Source: an uncultured Bacilli bacterium
GTDB taxonomy: Bacteria > Bacillota_I > Bacilli_A > RF39 > UBA660
Direction of reading: 5' to 3'
Length of the DNA: 64,000 bases
Assembly (NCBI GenBank): GCA_934167785.1
Contig: CAKPLX010000001.1
Coordinates: 1 to 64,000 of the forward strand
Positions 6,418-14,695 of the stretch are shown here, one piece after another. Numbering within the stretch: position 1 is the first letter of the stretch; every line of letters starts with the position of its first letter. Position numbers and translations under genes: made by a program. Under the pieces are notes generated by a model. The model did no database searches. It saw nothing but the letters and a program-made list of their open reading frames with translations, and was not told the DNA's origin.

Positions 6418-7368
6418 ATGTTAAAAAAGATGTATATCAAGAAAATAATGGTAGCGACTCTAGCTTTAATCGCTTTATTTCTTTTATATTTAATGCCAAG
6501 CAATACAAATACCAGTAACCTTGTACAAGAAAATTTAGAATACGTAACTACTACTAATCAAGAAGTGATTTATTTATTAGATGAAAATAATTACGTAACT
6601 AGAGTAACAATGAATAGTGAATATATTAAATCAAAAGAATTAGCACGTGATGTGTTGGAAGGATTAATTGTTGATGGAGAAAAAAGCCATATTATTCCAA
6701 GTGGTTTCCGATCTACTATTCCATCTAAAACAGAAGTATTAAATTTAAATTTAGACAATCAAACGCTAACAATTAATTTTTCTAAGGATTTGTTAGAAGT
6801 TAGTGCTAAAGATGAGGAAAAAATGATTGAATCAATTGTTTTTTCTTTAACTAGCATTAAGGGAATCGAGAAGGTAATTATTCAAGTAGAAGGAAATAAT
6901 TTAGAAAAATTACCTCATAGTCAAAAAAAACTTTCTATGCCTCTAGATAAAAGTTTTGGAATTAATAAAAAATACGACCTAACAACAACCAAAGGTATTG
7001 AGTCTTATACAGTGTATTATGTTAGTCAAATTGATGATACTAAATATTATGTTCCCGTAACAAAGTATATAAATAAAAATGGAACTGACAAAATTAAAAT
7101 GATTATCGACGAATTATCAACATCTCCAATTTATGAAACAAATTTAATGAGTTATTTAGATGCTAACGTATCTTTGATAGATTACTCTTTTGACCAAGAA
7201 AAATTGAAATTAAATTTTAATGATGCTATTTTAAGTGATAAGAATGATCATATTTTAGAAGAAGTAATTTACACGATAAGTTTATCAGCTCAAAATAATT
7301 TTTCAATAAAAGAAGTAATTTTTTGTGTAAATAATAAAGAAATTTACAATGCTTCCAGTCTGACATAG
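6418..7368 (+). CDS. gerM: Germination/sporulation protein GerM
   Basis: GerM is needed for sporulation and cortex formation and helps anchor the SpoIIIAH-SpoIIQ complex in Bacillus. The 316-residue product has one N-terminal membrane helix (about residues 9-27) and two GerMN domains, about 50-165 and 195-305. Each has the pattern of a short strand, helix, then LNLDNQTLTINFSKDLLE-like (first) or KLKLNFNDAIL (second), followed by IVFSLTSIKGIEKV or VIYTISLSAQNNFSIKEV. The Bacillus protein is a lipoprotein; here no lipobox Cys is present, so it is anchored by the helix. It follows gerE and has its own SigE-like promoter candidate. GGTGATAAC precedes the ATG. Confidence 0.88.
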   Translation: MLKKMYIKKIMVATLALIALFLLYLMPSNTNTSNLVQENLEYVTTTNQEVIYLLDENNYVTRVTMNSEYIKSKELARDVLEGLIVDGEKSHIIPSGFRSTIPSKTEVLNLNLDNQTLTINFSKDLLEVSAKDEEKMIESIVFSLTSIKGIEKVIIQVEGNNLEKLPHSQKKLSMPLDKSFGINKKYDLTTTKGIESYTVYYVSQIDDTKYYVPVTKYINKNGTDKIKMIIDELSTSPIYETNLMSYLDANVSLIDYSFDQEKLKLNFNDAILSDKNDHILEEVIYTISLSAQNNFSIKEVIFCVNNKEIYNASSLT

Positions 7369-7790
7369 TAAATTTTTTTGTTTGAAATTTAGAATTTATC
7401 TTTTTTATTTCTTGATTCAAAATACAAACAGTATCTTTTTAAAGAGTAAACTAATCAAATGTATTAATTGTAAGTTTTTTTTCAAAAAATTAACTAATTA
7501 AACAGCTAAAAAATACGAACAAAGTTCAAAAATAAAAAAGAAAAAAATCAAAAAAATAAAAAATAAAAAATAAATTATAAAACAAAAAGTGTAAAAAATA
7601 TAAAAAATTCAAAAAAACAACAGAAATATTAAATGCTAAAAATACCTTATGTTGAAAGCAATTAATCGATAATAAGATACAAATAACAAAAAATAAAATT
7701 TCTTAAAAATTAAAAAAACCCAAAAAATAGAAAAAAAGAAAAACAAAAAAAATCAAAAAAAGAAAAAAAGAAAAAATGTTCGTTTTTTTA
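7369..7790. other. A-rich non-coding stretch upstream of the nrd operon
   Basis: Roughly 420 bases with no gene. The plus strand is dominated by A runs broken by single T, G or C, most strongly at 7530-7780. I see no riboswitch-like helices, no NrdR boxes and no repeat unit of fixed length. Such A-tracts may bend the DNA upstream of the strong promoter at 7791. Confidence 0.6.
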
Positions 7791-7819
7791 TTGACAACGA
7801 CAACCTTCAACTGTATAAT
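7791..7819 (+). promoter_or_regulatory. Consensus SigA promoter of the nrdD operon
   Basis: TTGACA (7791-7796), a 17-base spacer, TATAAT (7814-7819): a perfect consensus match. The TTG start of nrdD lies 42 bases downstream. It is the best promoter in the window. Confidence 0.9.
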
Positions 7820-7860
7820 GAAAACTGTAAGAAATAAAAATAAGGTAGGAGTTGAACATT

Positions 7861-10167
7861 TTGAAAAAGACAAATGAAGAAATTTTAGAGGAATTAGAAG
7901 AATTAAAGGTAGTAAAGAGAAATGGAAAAAAAGTACCATTTGATGCAACAAAGATTGCAATGGCAATAAAAAAAGGTTTTGATGGAACTATTCAAGAAGA
8001 AGAAGAACCAAAATACAGTACAAAAGACGTACAAAAAGTTTATCAAAGTGTCATTAAAGAAATTAACAAAAAATATAAAGATGCTAAAAATATAAAGATT
8101 GAAGAAATTCAAGATCTAATTGAAGCGATGTTAAAGAAAAATAAATATGAAGATGTGTATGAAGCATTTTCGGATTACAGAGACAGAAGAGATAAGTCAC
8201 GGCAATTATTTTCTGACGAAAAGAAAATGCATAAATTTTTAAAGTCATTAGAAGGACTAGGATTAAAGACAGCTTTAGAAGAGGATGCCAAAAGGGAAAA
8301 TGCAAATATTGACGGAAATAGCGCTATGGGAACTATGCTTCAATATGGATCTACAGTTTCTAAAGAATTTTCAAAAGCATATTTAATGAAGAAAAAATTT
8401 GCTGATGCACACGATAACGGAGATATTCATATACATGATATGGATTTCTTGGCTATGGGAACAACAACTTGTATGCAAATAGATTTAAATAAATTATTCA
8501 AAAATGGGTTTTCAACTGGACATGGACATTTAAGAGAACCACAGTCTATTAATGCTTATAGTGCACTTGCAGCTATTGCAGTACAGTCCAATCAAAATGA
8601 TCAACATGGTGGACAAAGTATTCCAGCATTTGATTACTATATGGCCCCAGGGGTGCTAAAAACTTTTAAAAAAGAATATAAACAAGCGTTATATGAATTA
8701 TTAGATTTTACTGATTTTATTAGTTTTGTAAATATGGATAAAGTTGCTATTGCAGTTGACAAATTAGATTCAATCACAGTAGACATTGGAAATTTTGAAA
8801 ACTTTTATAAAGAAAGTAAAGAAGTGAGAAGAATCTTTGAAAAAGCCTATGATACAGCTATCGCTAAAACAGATCGAGCAACATATCAAGCTATGGAAGC
8901 CTTTGTGCATAATTTAAATACTATGCATTCGAGAGCTGGAGCACAAGTACCTTTCTCATCGATTAATTTTGGAACAGATACCTCTCCTGAAGGAAGAATG
9001 GTAATGAAAAATTACTTATTATCTGTAGATGCTGGATTAGGTAAGAATGAAACACCAATTTTTCCAATATCAATATTTAAAATTAAGGAAGGTGTAAACT
9101 ATAATCCTGGTGATCCTAACTATGATTTATTTAAACTTTCTTGTAGGGTTTCTGCAAAACGTCTTTTTCCTAATTTTTCCTTTATGGATTCACCATTTAA
9201 TGCCCAATACTATAAAGGAGACTATAACACTGAAGTATGTTATATGGGATGTAGAACGAGAGTAATTGGAAATGTTGCTGATCCTAATAAGGCGGTAACA
9301 CCCGGAAGAGGAAATTTATCTTTCACTTCTATAAACCTGCCAAGACTTGGAATAAAACATGGTATTGTAACAAATAAAGAAACCGATTTAAAAGGCTTTT
9401 TTAAAGAACTAGAAGATTTAATAGATTTAGTTTGTGAACAATTGTTAGAAAGATTTGCTATTCAATGTAACAAACGAACTTATAACTTTCCATTTTTATT
9501 AGAACAAGGCGTATGGATAGATTCAGAAAAATTAAAGCCAACTGATCGTTTAAGAAAAGTTTTAAAACATGGTACATTAAGTGTTGGATTTATTGGACTA
9601 GCTGAATGCTTAAAAGCTCTAATCGGCAAGCATCACGGGGAAAGTGAGGAAGCGCAAAAACTTGGTTTAAAGATTATTGGTTTCATTCGAAAAAAATGTG
9701 ATGAATATTCTGAAAAATATAATTTAAATTTTACTTGTCTTGCTACTCCAGCTGAAGGATTAAGCGGTAGATTTGTAAATATCGATCGTGCTATTTATGG
9801 AAAAATAAAAGGAGTTACAGATAGAAATTATTATACAAATTCCTTCCATGTACCAGTATATTATAACATTTCTATTATTAACAAAATTAAAAAGGAAGCA
9901 CCATATCATGAATTAACAAATGCAGGACATATTAGTTATATTGAATTGGATGGGGACACCACTAAGAATTTAGAAGCTTTTGAAAAAATTGTACGAATAA
10001 TGAAAGAAAATAACATGGGGTACGCAGCCATTAATCATCCAGTGGACAGAGATCCAGTATGCGGTTATGTAGGAATTATAGGGGATACTTGTCCTGGATG
10101 TGGAAGGAGATCAGGAGAGGGAGTTAGTGTTGATATAGTGAATGACTATAAAAAGAAAGACTGCTAG
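7861..10167 (+). CDS. nrdD: Class III ribonucleotide reductase, catalytic part lacking the glycyl-radical domain
   Basis: NrdD makes deoxyribonucleotides from ribonucleoside triphosphates under anaerobic conditions. The 768 residues hold an N-terminal ATP-cone (VVKRNGKKVPFDATKIAMAI), the barrel core with HDNGDIHIHDMDFL, MHSRAGAQVPFSSINFGTD and the active-site CYMGCRTRVIGN, and a C-terminal zinc-binding part (DPVCGYVG and DTCPGCGRR). The chain then ends at TAG 10165-10167, before the glycyl-radical segment found at the end of normal NrdD. That segment is encoded in the same frame by the next small gene. TTG 7861 is chosen because GTAGGAG lies nine bases before it; TTG 7852 is too close. The gene is followed by the radical domain and nrdG. 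Confidence 0.95.
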   Translation: MKKTNEEILEELEELKVVKRNGKKVPFDATKIAMAIKKGFDGTIQEEEEPKYSTKDVQKVYQSVIKEINKKYKDAKNIKIEEIQDLIEAMLKKNKYEDVYEAFSDYRDRRDKSRQLFSDEKKMHKFLKSLEGLGLKTALEEDAKRENANIDGNSAMGTMLQYGSTVSKEFSKAYLMKKKFADAHDNGDIHIHDMDFLAMGTTTCMQIDLNKLFKNGFSTGHGHLREPQSINAYSALAAIAVQSNQNDQHGGQSIPAFDYYMAPGVLKTFKKEYKQALYELLDFTDFISFVNMDKVAIAVDKLDSITVDIGNFENFYKESKEVRRIFEKAYDTAIAKTDRATYQAMEAFVHNLNTMHSRAGAQVPFSSINFGTDTSPEGRMVMKNYLLSVDAGLGKNETPIFPISIFKIKEGVNYNPGDPNYDLFKLSCRVSAKRLFPNFSFMDSPFNAQYYKGDYNTEVCYMGCRTRVIGNVADPNKAVTPGRGNLSFTSINLPRLGIKHGIVTNKETDLKGFFKELEDLIDLVCEQLLERFAIQCNKRTYNFPFLLEQGVWIDSEKLKPTDRLRKVLKHGTLSVGFIGLAECLKALIGKHHGESEEAQKLGLKIIGFIRKKCDEYSEKYNLNFTCLATPAEGLSGRFVNIDRAIYGKIKGVTDRNYYTNSFHVPVYYNISIINKIKKEAPYHELTNAGHISYIELDGDTTKNLEAFEKIVRIMKENNMGYAAINHPVDRDPVCGYVGIIGDTCPGCGRRSGEGVSVDIVNDYKKKDC

Positions 10168-10194
10168 AGAATAAAAAGAAAAGAGGAATATAAG

Positions 10195-10371
10195 ATGAAA
10201 ACAGATGAAAAAGAAATCAAAACAGTTGGTGAAGGAATCGGATTCGAAAGAATTAGAAGAATTACTGGTTACTTGGTTGGAACGATTGATCGTTTCAATA
10301 ATGGAAAAAAAGCTGAAGAGCATGATCGAGTAAAACACGGAACAGAAGGAATTTTAGATAATACAAAATAA
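10195..10371 (+). CDS. Stand-alone glycyl-radical domain of NrdD
   Basis: This 58-residue product corresponds to the missing C-terminus of NrdD. FERIRRITGYLVG contains the R-x-T/C-G-Y motif whose Gly (here residue 25) carries the radical, and the following DRFNNGKKAEEHDRVKHG parallels the normal end of NrdD (WNQGRTQEIKDRVLH in E. coli). It has its own signals: AGAGG at 10182-10186, eight bases before ATG. It is in the same frame as nrdD, separated only by one TAG and nine further sense codons. Its TAA stop overlaps the ATG of nrdG, the activase. It probably works as a separate subunit in the NrdD complex, like spare glycyl-radical domains such as GrcA. Readthrough of TAG would instead restore a single chain. 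Confidence 0.88.
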   Translation: MKTDEKEIKTVGEGIGFERIRRITGYLVGTIDRFNNGKKAEEHDRVKHGTEGILDNTK

Positions 10372-10934
10372 TGGAGCAAATTAGATTAGCAACATTAGAA
10401 ATTCAAAAAGATAGCATCGTAGATGGTGAAGGAATTCGCACTGTTATTTGGACTCAAGGGTGTCCCCATCATTGTCCATTTTGCCATAATCCAGAGACAC
10501 ATTCTTACAAGGGTGGATTTCTTCTCAAACTAGATGACATCAAAAAGAAACTCGATCATCTCGAAGGACAAGATGGAGTAACTTTTTCTGGTGGTGATCC
10601 TATGGAACAGGCAGAGGCATGTGCTGAATTAGCAAATTATTGCCATAAAAAAAATTTAAATGTCTGGTGTTATACAGGATATACATTCGAAGAATTAAAA
10701 GCCAAAAACGATCTTGCAATTTTAAATTTTTTGAAAGAAATTGATGTCTTAGTTGACGGAAAGTTTATCGTTGAAGAAAAAAGCTATGATGTTTTATTTC
10801 GGGGGTCAAAAAATCAAAGGTTGATTAACGTAAAAGAGAGTTTATTAAAAGGCCGGACAGTACTATATTCTCCCAAAGGATTGACGATAGAAGAGAATAG
10901 AGGACGAAACAAAAAGCATCTCCTATATGTATAA
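10371..10934 (+). CDS. nrdG: Anaerobic ribonucleotide reductase activating protein
   Basis: NrdG is the radical-SAM enzyme that installs the glycyl radical on NrdD. The product (187 residues) has the radical-SAM cluster motif CPHHCPFC (C-x3-C-x2-C) near residue 30, preceded by DGEGIRTVIWTQG, then the SGGDPMEQ motif and VDGKFIVEEKSYDVLFRGS, all typical of NrdG. Its ATG overlaps the stop of the small glycyl-radical gene, so translation is coupled to its substrate. The C-terminus runs on a little past the usual end. A strong two-way terminator follows. Confidence 0.95.
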   Translation: MEQIRLATLEIQKDSIVDGEGIRTVIWTQGCPHHCPFCHNPETHSYKGGFLLKLDDIKKKLDHLEGQDGVTFSGGDPMEQAEACAELANYCHKKNLNVWCYTGYTFEELKAKNDLAILNFLKEIDVLVDGKFIVEEKSYDVLFRGSKNQRLINVKESLLKGRTVLYSPKGLTIEENRGRNKKHLLYV

Positions 10935-10967
10935 GAAAAGAAGCAAGAATACCTTACTTCTTTTCTT
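10933..10967. terminator. Two-way terminator between nrdG and pilB
   Basis: AAGAAAAGAAG (10933-10943) and CTTCTTTTCTT (10957-10967) form a perfect 11-bp stem with a 13-base loop between convergent genes; it overlaps the end of both. Confidence 0.8.
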
Positions 10968-12243
10968 CTATTTCATCATCTAAATCAATAAGTTTCAATA
11001 CTTCCGTAATTGTAGTAAATCCTGCCAATATTTTATAAAATCCATCCTGAATCATTGTAATAACATCTTTACTATAAACAAGATCTCTTAATTTTTCTTT
11101 AGATACATTATTACTAATCGCATCTCGAATATCTTGATTAATCAATAAAACCTCATGCAACGCAACCCTTCCCTTATAACCGAAATTGCATTCTGGACAT
11201 CCGACAGGTTCATAAACTTTGCTAACTTCTAGTCCTAATATTGTTCGAAATAAATTTTTTTCATAATCAGTAGTAGAACGTAATTTTTTACATTTATCAC
11301 ACAATTTTCGAGCTAATTTTTGAGAAATAATTCCTTCCAGTGCACTAGCCAACAAATACCTTTCTACATCCATATCTAAAAGTCTTTCAATAGTTGATAA
11401 TGAATTATTAGTGTGTATTGTCGAAAGAACTAAATGCCCTGTAATTGATGCCCTAACAGCTATTTGAGCAGTTTCGCTATCACGAATTTCTCCAATCATA
11501 ATAACATTAGGATCCTGTCTTAAAATACTTCTCAAAACTTCAGCAAAAGTAAGGCCAATTTCACTATTTACTTGAACCTGATTCATTCCATCAATTTCCA
11601 TCTCAACAGGATCTTCAACAGTAATTAAATTTGTATCTTCAGTATTTAACCTTTGTAAAAGAGAATATACCGTTGTTGATTTACCACTACCAGTTGCACC
11701 AGTTACTAAGATGATCCCATTAGGTTCACTAATCATTTTCAAAATTTTCTTATAGTTGATATCATTAAAGCAAAGCGATTCTAAACCCTTTAGACTCATT
11801 GAATAATCCATGATACGAATAACGATTTTTTCGCCACGTTTAGTGGGGAGTGAAGAAACACGCATATCCAAACTAATTCCTTCAATGACGGTTCGAATTG
11901 CACCATCTTGAGGAAGTCTAGTTTCTGTAATGTTCATTCCAGCCATAATTTTTAATCTTGCAATTAAATTTTGTTTAGCAGCATTAGGAACGATAGTAAA
12001 AGTATCTAATTTGCCATCGATACGAAACCTTACCTTCATATGATTATCTGCTGGATCAAAATGAATATCACTAGCTTTTTTCTTGGAAGCTGTTACTAAA
12101 ATATAATTAACAATATCAACAATTGGCGTTGTTTCAAAATTAATCACTTTTTTGGTTGCTAAATCATTAAAATTTGTTATTCCAGAGGCTTCTCTCCCAG
12201 AAATCCCACTAGGCACAGATTTTGTGTTTTCTATCTCTGACAT
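10954..12243 (-). CDS. pilB: Type IV pilus/type II secretion assembly ATPase (PilB/GspE family)
   Basis: This hexameric ATPase powers pilus subunit assembly from the cytoplasmic face. The 429 residues include an N2 domain (KKKASDIHFDPADNHMKVRFRIDG), Walker A GATGSGKSTT, the Asp box and Walker B region (MIGEIRD), the His box STIHTNN, and a zinc site formed by CDKC and CPEC. The long N1 domain of PilB is absent, so it is intermediate between ComGA-like and full GspE proteins. It is divergent from two prepilin genes and shares their promoter region. No inner-membrane platform (PilC/ComGB) or prepilin peptidase is in the window. Confidence 0.92.
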   Translation of the reverse strand: MSEIENTKSVPSGISGREASGITNFNDLATKKVINFETTPIVDIVNYILVTASKKKASDIHFDPADNHMKVRFRIDGKLDTFTIVPNAAKQNLIARLKIMAGMNITETRLPQDGAIRTVIEGISLDMRVSSLPTKRGEKIVIRIMDYSMSLKGLESLCFNDINYKKILKMISEPNGIILVTGATGSGKSTTVYSLLQRLNTEDTNLITVEDPVEMEIDGMNQVQVNSEIGLTFAEVLRSILRQDPNVIMIGEIRDSETAQIAVRASITGHLVLSTIHTNNSLSTIERLLDMDVERYLLASALEGIISQKLARKLCDKCKKLRSTTDYEKNLFRTILGLEVSKVYEPVGCPECNFGYKGRVALHEVLLINQDIRDAISNNVSKEKLRDLVYSKDVITMIQDGFYKILAGFTTITEVLKLIDLDDEIEEKK

Positions 12244-12323
12244 ATAGATCCCATTCCCTTTTTATCTTTACTTTACTATACAATTATTATATAATAGTTT
12301 TATGAAAATAGCAAGGAGTAGTG

Positions 12324-12917
12324 ATGGAAATAGTGAAAAATAAAAAAGGATTTATGCTAGTGGAGGTAATAGTCACGTCTACAGTAGTACTAACGGGAAT
12401 GATTCTTCTTTTTTCCAGTTTTAACTCTTTATTTTCCAAGTATAAAGCGAGGGAACAATATCATGATATAGATGCCTTTTTTGCCACCAAAGAGATGGTG
12501 GATTATCTATTTAAAAATAATTTAAATAATATTATTCAAGAACAATTATCCATCAAAGAAAGTACTTTTTTAATTGAAAACAACAATTGCCCAACTTCAA
12601 TATTTTCTAATCCTTCTTTTTGTACTTCCATAAAAAATTTATATCACATTAAAAATATGATTCTTACTACTTATGACAAAAGTAATCTAGAAAGTTTAAA
12701 AACTGGTATAGATGTTTCAGGAAAAAACACAGGAATACAAGTAAAAAATGAAACTTTTAAAGACTATATTGATTATGTAAATAATTACTACAATATTCAA
12801 AACGAAAATATTACTGCTACTCAAAATCGAAAAAATGAATACACATATATCATTTTAACTGAAATAGAAAAGGAAAATTCTAAGCAAAACACATACGCGA
12901 GTATCGCAATTAGATAG
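12324..12917 (+). CDS. Prepilin-like protein (type IV pilus minor pilin)
   Basis: The product has 198 residues and starts with a class III signal: a basic leader ending KKKGFMLVEVIVTSTVVLTG, with Gly-Phe cleavage and Glu at mature position 5, followed by the hydrophobic helix. The rest is a polar domain of about 165 residues with two Cys about 12 residues apart (NNCPTS, FCTS) that may form a disulfide. ATG 12324 is preferred to the GTG at 12321 because AAGGAG lies five bases before it. It is divergent from pilB and one gene upstream of a second prepilin. It is probably a minor pilin or initiation subunit. Confidence 0.75.
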   Translation: MEIVKNKKGFMLVEVIVTSTVVLTGMILLFSSFNSLFSKYKAREQYHDIDAFFATKEMVDYLFKNNLNNIIQEQLSIKESTFLIENNNCPTSIFSNPSFCTSIKNLYHIKNMILTTYDKSNLESLKTGIDVSGKNTGIQVKNETFKDYIDYVNNYYNIQNENITATQNRKNEYTYIILTEIEKENSKQNTYASIAIR

Positions 12918-12927
12918 GGTGAAAAAA

Positions 12928-14109
12928 ATGAAATTAAATCAAAAAGGATATATGATGATTGAATTGGTATTATCCTCTGTATTAGCAATGACTATAGCAA
13001 TCTATCTATTAAACTTAACCATCCAATTTAAAAATAAAAACGAAGATATTTACCAATCTATTGGTTATTCAGCAGATAAAATAGAAACAACCAAAAATAT
13101 TATGAATGATTTAGAAAACTTAACAATCACTGAAATTACTGTACAAGATAATAATGTGGATCTAGATGTTATTGAAAAAAATAATGTAACTTCTCATCGA
13201 AAACTTACAATAACAAATGTAAACCAAACAATAACCATAACATATGGCAAATACAAGAACAATGCTTTTGATCAAAATGATGTTTCTTATTATCAAAAAA
13301 CTTTACAAAAATCATTATTATTTAAAAGTATTGATATAAATAATTCCAACGAAAATACAGTAACCATAGAAATTAACTTAGAATCGATGTACACTAATGA
13401 AGACTATAGCATCAAACTCCTTGCTTCTGCTACGGGAAAACTTTTAGCAAACAAAAATATTGGGGATTATGTCAATTATATCGGAAGTAACGGTTGCGAA
13501 GGAGCAGCCTGTAGAGGTCAAAATGCCAATTATGTAAATGATACCAATATGGGATATTGTCGTGGTAGTTCATCCAAATTTAATGCAAATGGATGGCGCA
13601 TTGCTTATATTAAAGAAGCAACTGTTTACCTAATAAGCGCAGGATCCCCAGAGTGCATGTGCACAAATAGTAACGGAATGTCAGCAACTTCTTGCTCAGA
13701 TTATGAAGGAACAGCAGGAACACCTAGGCATTTAAGAAATTTAAATAAAAGAGCTTTAGCTTATTGCAACACTACTCTTGCTTATAACGGGATATGTAAT
13801 AGCAGTACGGCTAGAAATATGAATGATACTGATTTTAAAATAATAACAGGGGATGATTTAAAAACAGCTTATGGCAAAAGTAAAAAAGCTTATAGTCAGT
13901 ACGCAATAATTGATATTGGAAGTTATTATTGGTTTGCTACAAACTATAATTCAGGCATCACTGCTTATTTTTGGTCAAATATTTATCAAAATGTTAGATA
14001 TAAAAACACAAACTTTGCATATGGAATACGTCCCATTTTACGACTTCGTTCATCCGTTAAAGTAATCAGTGGTACTGGGACATATCAAGATCCATATATA
14101 ATTATATAA
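12928..14109 (+). CDS. Prepilin with C-terminal surface domain
   Basis: The 393-residue product starts with LNQKGYMMIELVLSSVLAMT, a prepilin leader with Gly-Tyr cleavage and Glu at position 5 (PilW/ComGF-like). After a pilin-like region to about residue 165 comes a domain of about 220 residues: IGDYVNYIGSNGCEGAACRG, GWRIAYIKEATVYLISAG, several Cys pairs, YYWFATNYN, then GIRPILRLRSSVKVISGTG and DPYIII at the end. A very similar domain ends the TasA-like protein at 61083-62252. It may be a tip adhesin. Start ATG 12928 follows AGGGTGA; GTG 12919 overlaps that site. Confidence 0.75.
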   Translation: MKLNQKGYMMIELVLSSVLAMTIAIYLLNLTIQFKNKNEDIYQSIGYSADKIETTKNIMNDLENLTITEITVQDNNVDLDVIEKNNVTSHRKLTITNVNQTITITYGKYKNNAFDQNDVSYYQKTLQKSLLFKSIDINNSNENTVTIEINLESMYTNEDYSIKLLASATGKLLANKNIGDYVNYIGSNGCEGAACRGQNANYVNDTNMGYCRGSSSKFNANGWRIAYIKEATVYLISAGSPECMCTNSNGMSATSCSDYEGTAGTPRHLRNLNKRALAYCNTTLAYNGICNSSTARNMNDTDFKIITGDDLKTAYGKSKKAYSQYAIIDIGSYYWFATNYNSGITAYFWSNIYQNVRYKNTNFAYGIRPILRLRSSVKVISGTGTYQDPYIII

Positions 14110-14179
14110 TTAATTAAAAGAATAATGAATCGACAAAAAAATAACTAAAATAGGAATATACTTTTTTTGGGTGAGAAAA

Positions 14180-14656
14180 ATGTTAAAAAAATTAAAAAAA
14201 GTAGTAATGCCTATTTTTTTGTCTGTAATTTGTGGAGCAGTATGTGGGAAACTAATTTACCAAATTTATGATAAGAAAATAGAAACTGATTTTAGTATAA
14301 TTAATGGTGAAAAAATTTATCTGATTCAAGCGGGTGCGTACTCTACTTACGAAAACATGCTTCATAATACATCAGTAAATAATTATGTTTATTATAAAGA
14401 TCAGGATGGATTATTTAAATCAATTATAGGCTTAACTGAAGATGATGAAAATATTGAAAAAATTAAAAATACTTATCAAGAAAATGTTATAATTAGTCAG
14501 TATTATTCCAATGATAAAGAATTGAATCAAAAGATTAAAGAATATGATAATAGAATAAAAAAAAGTCAAGATAAAGAAGAAATTAAAAAAATTGTCTTAG
14601 AAATGCTTTCGTTATACAAAGATAAAGATACAACATTAACACAAATAATTTCCTAA
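14180..14656 (+). CDS. Membrane protein with SPOR-like domain
   Basis: The product has 158 residues. A basic N-terminus and one membrane helix (about 8-28) are followed by INGEKIYLIQAGAYSTYENM and DQDGLFKSIIGLTEDDENIEK, which match the layout of a SPOR domain (first strand, helix, strand). SPOR domains bind peptidoglycan stripped of side peptides at division or engulfment septa. The remainder is a Lys/Glu-rich helical tail. ATG 14180 is preferred because GGGTGAG, which includes the earlier GTG at 14171, is its ribosome binding site. It follows the pilin genes but is separated by about 70 bases. The domain call is by pattern only. Confidence 0.6.
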   Translation: MLKKLKKVVMPIFLSVICGAVCGKLIYQIYDKKIETDFSIINGEKIYLIQAGAYSTYENMLHNTSVNNYVYYKDQDGLFKSIIGLTEDDENIEKIKNTYQENVIISQYYSNDKELNQKIKEYDNRIKKSQDKEEIKKIVLEMLSLYKDKDTTLTQIIS

Positions 14657-14695
14657 TCTTTCTAAATATGCTATAATTAAAAATAGGTGATGAAA

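Noticed and set aside
7369..7860. Possible riboswitch or NrdR boxes upstream of nrdD
   Set aside because: No paired helices beyond random A/T matches and no sequence close to the NrdR pattern ACACWATATATWGTGT were found.
10165..10167. Amber codon in nrdD as pyrrolysine or programmed readthrough
   Set aside because: TAG ends several other genes in the window (for example the sigma factor, gerM, pyrH and the lipoprotein gene). The downstream part also has its own ribosome site at normal distance, so a split gene explains the data better. Readthrough is kept only as an alternative.
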